Origin: a bacterium
Lineage (GTDB): Bacteria > CAYTYR01 > UBA6262
Reading direction: 5' to 3'
Length of the DNA stretch: 37,772 nucleotides
Assembly: GCA_028712895.1 (NCBI GenBank)
Contig: JAQTPL010000016.1
Location: forward strand, 1-37,772
Positions 35,279-37,772 of this stretch are shown here, in pieces. Below the pieces are notes generated by a model. That model searched no databases, was not told where the DNA came from, and worked only from the letters and a program-made list of their open reading frames with translations. The translations under genes and the position numbers were made by a program. Within the stretch, counting starts at the first letter, position 1; each line of letters starts with the position of its first letter.

Positions 35279-37351
35279 ATGCTGAAAAAGTTATCTTTAG
35301 CTTTTAGTATTGTGTTATTCTGTTGTAGCATCGCGTTAGCAGCTTCACCAGTGCTGTTTTATTCGGACCTAACTTCTGGCCCAAAAGTAGGAGGACAGGA
35401 CAATAAAGGTGCTTTCGTAACGATTTCGGGAAAAAACTTCGGCGCTACCCGTGGAAGCTCATATATTACCATCGGCGGAGGACAGGCGGATAATTATCCG
35501 GTATGGACAGATACTAAAATAGCATTCCAGCTTGGGGCTAACGCTGCAACCGGGAATATAACTGTAACTACAAGTGAAGGCACCTCTAATGGGGTGCCTT
35601 TTACTGTCAGGGCTGGCAATATTTACTTTGTGTCAGGCAGCTCCCCTAATGATCCTGGAACAGGTACATTCACAGACCCCTGGCGGAGTCCGAGAAGTTA
35701 CTATACAGCGATGAGAGCCGGCGATATTTGTTATATACGAATCGGCACATATAACGGCCAATATGGCGCGAATGGTCATTTTAATATCGGGATACCTGCA
35801 GAAGCTGCGGATGGAGCGGCATTGAATGAAATTGCCTGGGTAGCTTATCCTGGGGAAGCAGTTAAATTTGATGCTTTGGGCCAGGTATCTAATGGCAATA
35901 CAATGGAGGGGAATATAGATCTGGATGCCAGTGGTTATTATGTATTTTCCGGTTTCCGGTTATATTCTTCAGCCAGGAGTTCAGTAAGAATAGTGACCAA
36001 TGGGAACAGGATAATAAATAACGAATGCGTTGGCAATAATGTATTTTCTTATTCCATTATCAACCCGGCTGGCTGTAATGGCGTTAAGATATATGGAAAT
36101 GAATTACGCGGTGCCGCCAATGAGAATAAATTGGACCATCCGCTTTATGTCGGCTACGGGGCGGACAATGTGGATTTTGGGTGGAATTATATACATGACA
36201 ACAGGATCGGGGTAGGCGCGGCAATAGAAATTAACCAAGACTATGCCCTGAGAGATAACATAGTGTTTGAGAATATAAGAATACACGATAATGTTATTGA
36301 CTGTCGCAACTCCTCGGAAGCATTAAGAGCTATAGGTATTGTGGCTACAGGCAGGGGATCAACCGTATATGTCTATAACAATGTTATTATAGAGCCGGGG
36401 GCTGATTCCTGGGCGACCTGGAATTATGGGTTATACCAGCTTTCCGGTTCTGCGTATTTTTATAATAACACTGTTTACAATTCCAAAGGGACCTATGCTT
36501 TCCATTTATATACCTATACTGAAGGCTCTTATGTTTATGCACCGGAGACAGTGGAAATAAAGAATAATATTTTCTACAACCAAAACGGCTGTAATTATCT
36601 GTTTATCGAGAATGAAAGTAGTATGAGCAGGGTTACGGTTAGTAATAACTGCTACTATGGTAATGGCAATGGCCCAACCAGGGATACTGCGGCGGTCAAT
36701 GCCAATCCGCTATTTTACAATGCGGCCAGTAGGGATTTCCATTTGCAAAGTGGTAGCTCAGCTATTAATAAAGGCACGGATTTAACTACTATAGTAGCCA
36801 GGGATTTGGATGGGTTACTAAGACCTCAAGGGACTGCGTTTGATATTGGTGCTTATGAATATGCCAGCGGCTATACCGGAACGACACCAACGCCAGACCC
36901 GGAACCAGAACCGGAACCGACACCAACACCAACACCAACACCAACACCAACACCAACACCAACAACTCAAGATACTACTCCACCATCTGCTATTACTAAT
37001 TTAAGGGTGACAGGATATTCAAGAAATAGCATTACGTTGTATTGGTTCGCTCCAGGCGATGATGGGCATATCGGAACCGCGGCAAGCTACGATATAAGAT
37101 ATTCAACAGCATTTATCGATGAATTTAATTTTGCTGCTGCTACGAAGGTGGCTAATCCACCAGCACCAGCTTTATCAGGGACAAAGAAGAGTTTTGTGGT
37201 AAATGGATTATTAATTGGCACAAGGTATTATTTTGCTATCAAAACTAAAGACGAAGCTGGTAATATATCAGCAATATCTAATATCGTAAGCGGGCAAACA
37301 AAATCAAAGGATGACCTGGGAACGATTATCCGCAAAAAGCTGAGACATTAG
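35279..37351 (+). CDS. Secreted IPT/TIG, right-handed beta-helix and fibronectin-III protein
   Basis: A 690-residue exported protein. Residues 1-21 are a signal peptide with cleavage probably at ALA-A. Residues 24-111 form an IPT/TIG-like Ig fold (FVTISGKNFG). Residues 115-520 look like a right-handed parallel beta-helix with many NN-x-I/V turns (for example NRIINNECVGNN and VYNNVIIEPG), ending in DIGAYEY, typical of pectate-lyase-like or choice-of-anchor proteins. A Glu/Pro then Pro-Thr linker spans about 535-560. Residues 566-675 are an FN3 domain. The C-terminal 15 residues are basic with no PEP-CTERM, LPXTG or type IX signal. It may bind or cleave a glycan outside the cell. AGGAGGAGG precedes the ATG; the ATG at 35274 meets a stop after three codons. 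Confidence 0.88.
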   Translation: MLKKLSLAFSIVLFCCSIALAASPVLFYSDLTSGPKVGGQDNKGAFVTISGKNFGATRGSSYITIGGGQADNYPVWTDTKIAFQLGANAATGNITVTTSEGTSNGVPFTVRAGNIYFVSGSSPNDPGTGTFTDPWRSPRSYYTAMRAGDICYIRIGTYNGQYGANGHFNIGIPAEAADGAALNEIAWVAYPGEAVKFDALGQVSNGNTMEGNIDLDASGYYVFSGFRLYSSARSSVRIVTNGNRIINNECVGNNVFSYSIINPAGCNGVKIYGNELRGAANENKLDHPLYVGYGADNVDFGWNYIHDNRIGVGAAIEINQDYALRDNIVFENIRIHDNVIDCRNSSEALRAIGIVATGRGSTVYVYNNVIIEPGADSWATWNYGLYQLSGSAYFYNNTVYNSKGTYAFHLYTYTEGSYVYAPETVEIKNNIFYNQNGCNYLFIENESSMSRVTVSNNCYYGNGNGPTRDTAAVNANPLFYNAASRDFHLQSGSSAINKGTDLTTIVARDLDGLLRPQGTAFDIGAYEYASGYTGTTPTPDPEPEPEPTPTPTPTPTPTPTPTTQDTTPPSAITNLRVTGYSRNSITLYWFAPGDDGHIGTAASYDIRYSTAFIDEFNFAAATKVANPPAPALSGTKKSFVVNGLLIGTRYYFAIKTKDEAGNISAISNIVSGQTKSKDDLGTIIRKKLRH
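35471..35597 (+). repeat. Internal copy of a 127-base exact direct repeat
   Basis: This stretch, encoding the second half of the IPT domain, is identical base for base to 37646-37772. The base before it differs between copies (c versus t), so the identity begins sharply. The second copy runs to the window end, so the true length is at least 127. Confidence 0.95.
36920..36961 (+). repeat. Seven tandem ACACCA hexamers encoding a Pro-Thr linker
   Basis: Seven perfect copies of a six-base unit encode a Pro-Thr run between the beta-helix and FN3 domains. The unit length keeps the frame, so copy-number change would only alter linker length. Flanking GGAACC and CCGGAACC units give a Glu-Pro prefix. 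Confidence 0.95.
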
Positions 37352-37389
37352 GCGGGGATAGCGCATCATAAGTTACTTTAAAAAAAAGA

Positions 37390-37418
37390 TTGCATAAGTT
37401 TAATAGATATATTATACT
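37390..37418 (+). promoter_or_regulatory. Probable sigma-70-type promoter for the second IPT gene
   Basis: TTGCAT (37390-37395) and TATACT (37413-37418) have a 17-base spacer and lie in the 108-base gap between the two IPT genes. The -10 box matches 5 of 6 consensus bases. Transcription would start near 37425, leaving a leader of about 35 bases. No convincing terminator hairpin precedes it. Confidence 0.4.
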
Positions 37419-37459
37419 TGCCATGTGACTACTAGGGGGATAAGGGAATATAACTGGTG

Positions 37460-37772
37460 ATGAAAAAGATATTGCTTTCCATAATAATGTTATCAATTAC
37501 TGGGGTTGCTTTTGCTGCTACCCCAGTAATTTTTTATAGTGATTTAACCTCGGGACCGAAGACCGGCGGCCAGAATGATAAAGGGGTTTTTGTTACTATT
37601 AGCGGTAAGAATTTCGGTACCACCCGGGGAACTTCGTATGTATCTATCGGCGGAGGACAGGCGGATAATTATCCGGTATGGACAGATACTAAAATAGCAT
37701 TCCAGCTTGGGGCTAACGCTGCAACCGGGAATATAACTGTAACTACAAGTGAAGGCACCTCTAATGGGGTGC
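37460..37772 (+). CDS. Paralogous secreted IPT/TIG-domain protein, 3' truncated by window end
   Basis: An open frame running off the window end, 104 codons visible. Residues 1-20 are a signal peptide (MKKILLSIIMLS, then GVAFA-A). Residues from 22 repeat the IPT domain of the preceding gene with near-identical protein sequence: PVIFYSDLTSGPK and FVTISGKNFG. The first 62 codons differ at many synonymous positions, whereas the last 127 bases are identical. The start may be this ATG or the GTG three bases upstream, since AAGGG is nearer the ideal distance from GTG. What follows the IPT domain is unseen, but a beta-helix as in the first copy is likely. Confidence 0.88.
   Translation, partial: MKKILLSIIMLSITGVAFAATPVIFYSDLTSGPKTGGQNDKGVFVTISGKNFGTTRGTSYVSIGGGQADNYPVWTDTKIAFQLGANAATGNITVTTSEGTSNGV
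37646..37772 (+). repeat. Terminal copy of the 127-base exact direct repeat
   Basis: Identical to 35471-35597 and ending exactly at the last base of the window. See the finding on assembly breakpoints for why the length of 127 matters. Confidence 0.95.

Noticed and set aside
36920-36961. CRISPR-like or intergenic satellite repeat
   Set aside because: The tandem unit is only six bases, has no spacers and is in frame within a coding linker.
37300-37351. PEP-CTERM or other sorting signal at the end of the beta-helix protein
   Set aside because: The tail is charged and short, with no hydrophobic helix and no PEP motif.
37352-37389. Possible terminator after the beta-helix gene
   Set aside because: Only a three-base-pair GCG/CGC stem can form, and it is followed by A-rich rather than T-rich sequence.

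Overview
This window is one uninterrupted, single-direction bacterial gene cluster for making, modifying and exporting a complex surface glycan. All 34 genes I support lie on the + strand. Most neighbours overlap or are separated by fewer than 30 bases, so translation is probably coupled through most of the window. Shine-Dalgarno sites, occasional TTG/GTG starts, a Wzm/Wzt pair, a MOP flippase and an exosortase point to a Gram-negative-type (outer-membrane) bacterium. The protein style would fit an uncultivated lineage such as Omnitrophota or a relative, but nothing here proves the phylum. There are no tRNA, rRNA, CRISPR or transposase signals, and no gene-free stretch longer than about 110 bases.

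Layout. (1) 1-1813: Wzm permease (5' truncated) and Wzt ATPase with a C-terminal glycan-recognition domain. (2) 1841-5709: a compact type II fatty-acid/polyketide-like module of ACP, ketoreductase, a ketosynthase homologue that has lost all three catalytic residues (chain-length-factor-like), FabZ-type dehydratase and an intact ketosynthase. (3) 5721-8623: sugar aminotransferase, GNAT-fold protein and FemAB-like protein. (4) 8625-19256: glycosyltransferases, a deacetylase, a GT2/beta-propeller fusion, an aminotransferase/oxidoreductase fusion and an alpha/alpha-toroid protein. (5) 19271-27662: Wzx-like flippase, more glycosyltransferases including a GT4-GT2 fusion, a hexapeptide O-acetyltransferase and a Wzy/ligase-like protein. 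(6) 27659-35194: a set typical of exosortase loci (GT4, deacetylase, EpsH1-type sugar transferase, AsnB-like amidotransferase, membrane GT2, exosortase, EpsI). (7) 35279-37772: a secreted IPT/beta-helix/FN3 protein and the start of a paralogue.

How they may work together (inference). About thirteen glycosyltransferase modules would assemble a large oligosaccharide. The two aminotransferase genes supply amino sugars; the acyl- and acetyltransferases, deacetylases and amidotransferase decorate it; the flippase and Wzy-like protein, or the ABC transporter, export and polymerise it; and the exosortase and EpsI process envelope proteins. The ACP-KR-CLF-DH-KS module has no enoyl reductase in the window. 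It could therefore make an unsaturated or hydroxylated acyl chain that is attached to an amino sugar by the adjacent GNAT/FemAB-type enzymes. This is the best candidate here for an undescribed system.

The last 127 bases are identical to an internal stretch of the preceding gene, which suggests that the window ends where an assembly broke at a repeat family.
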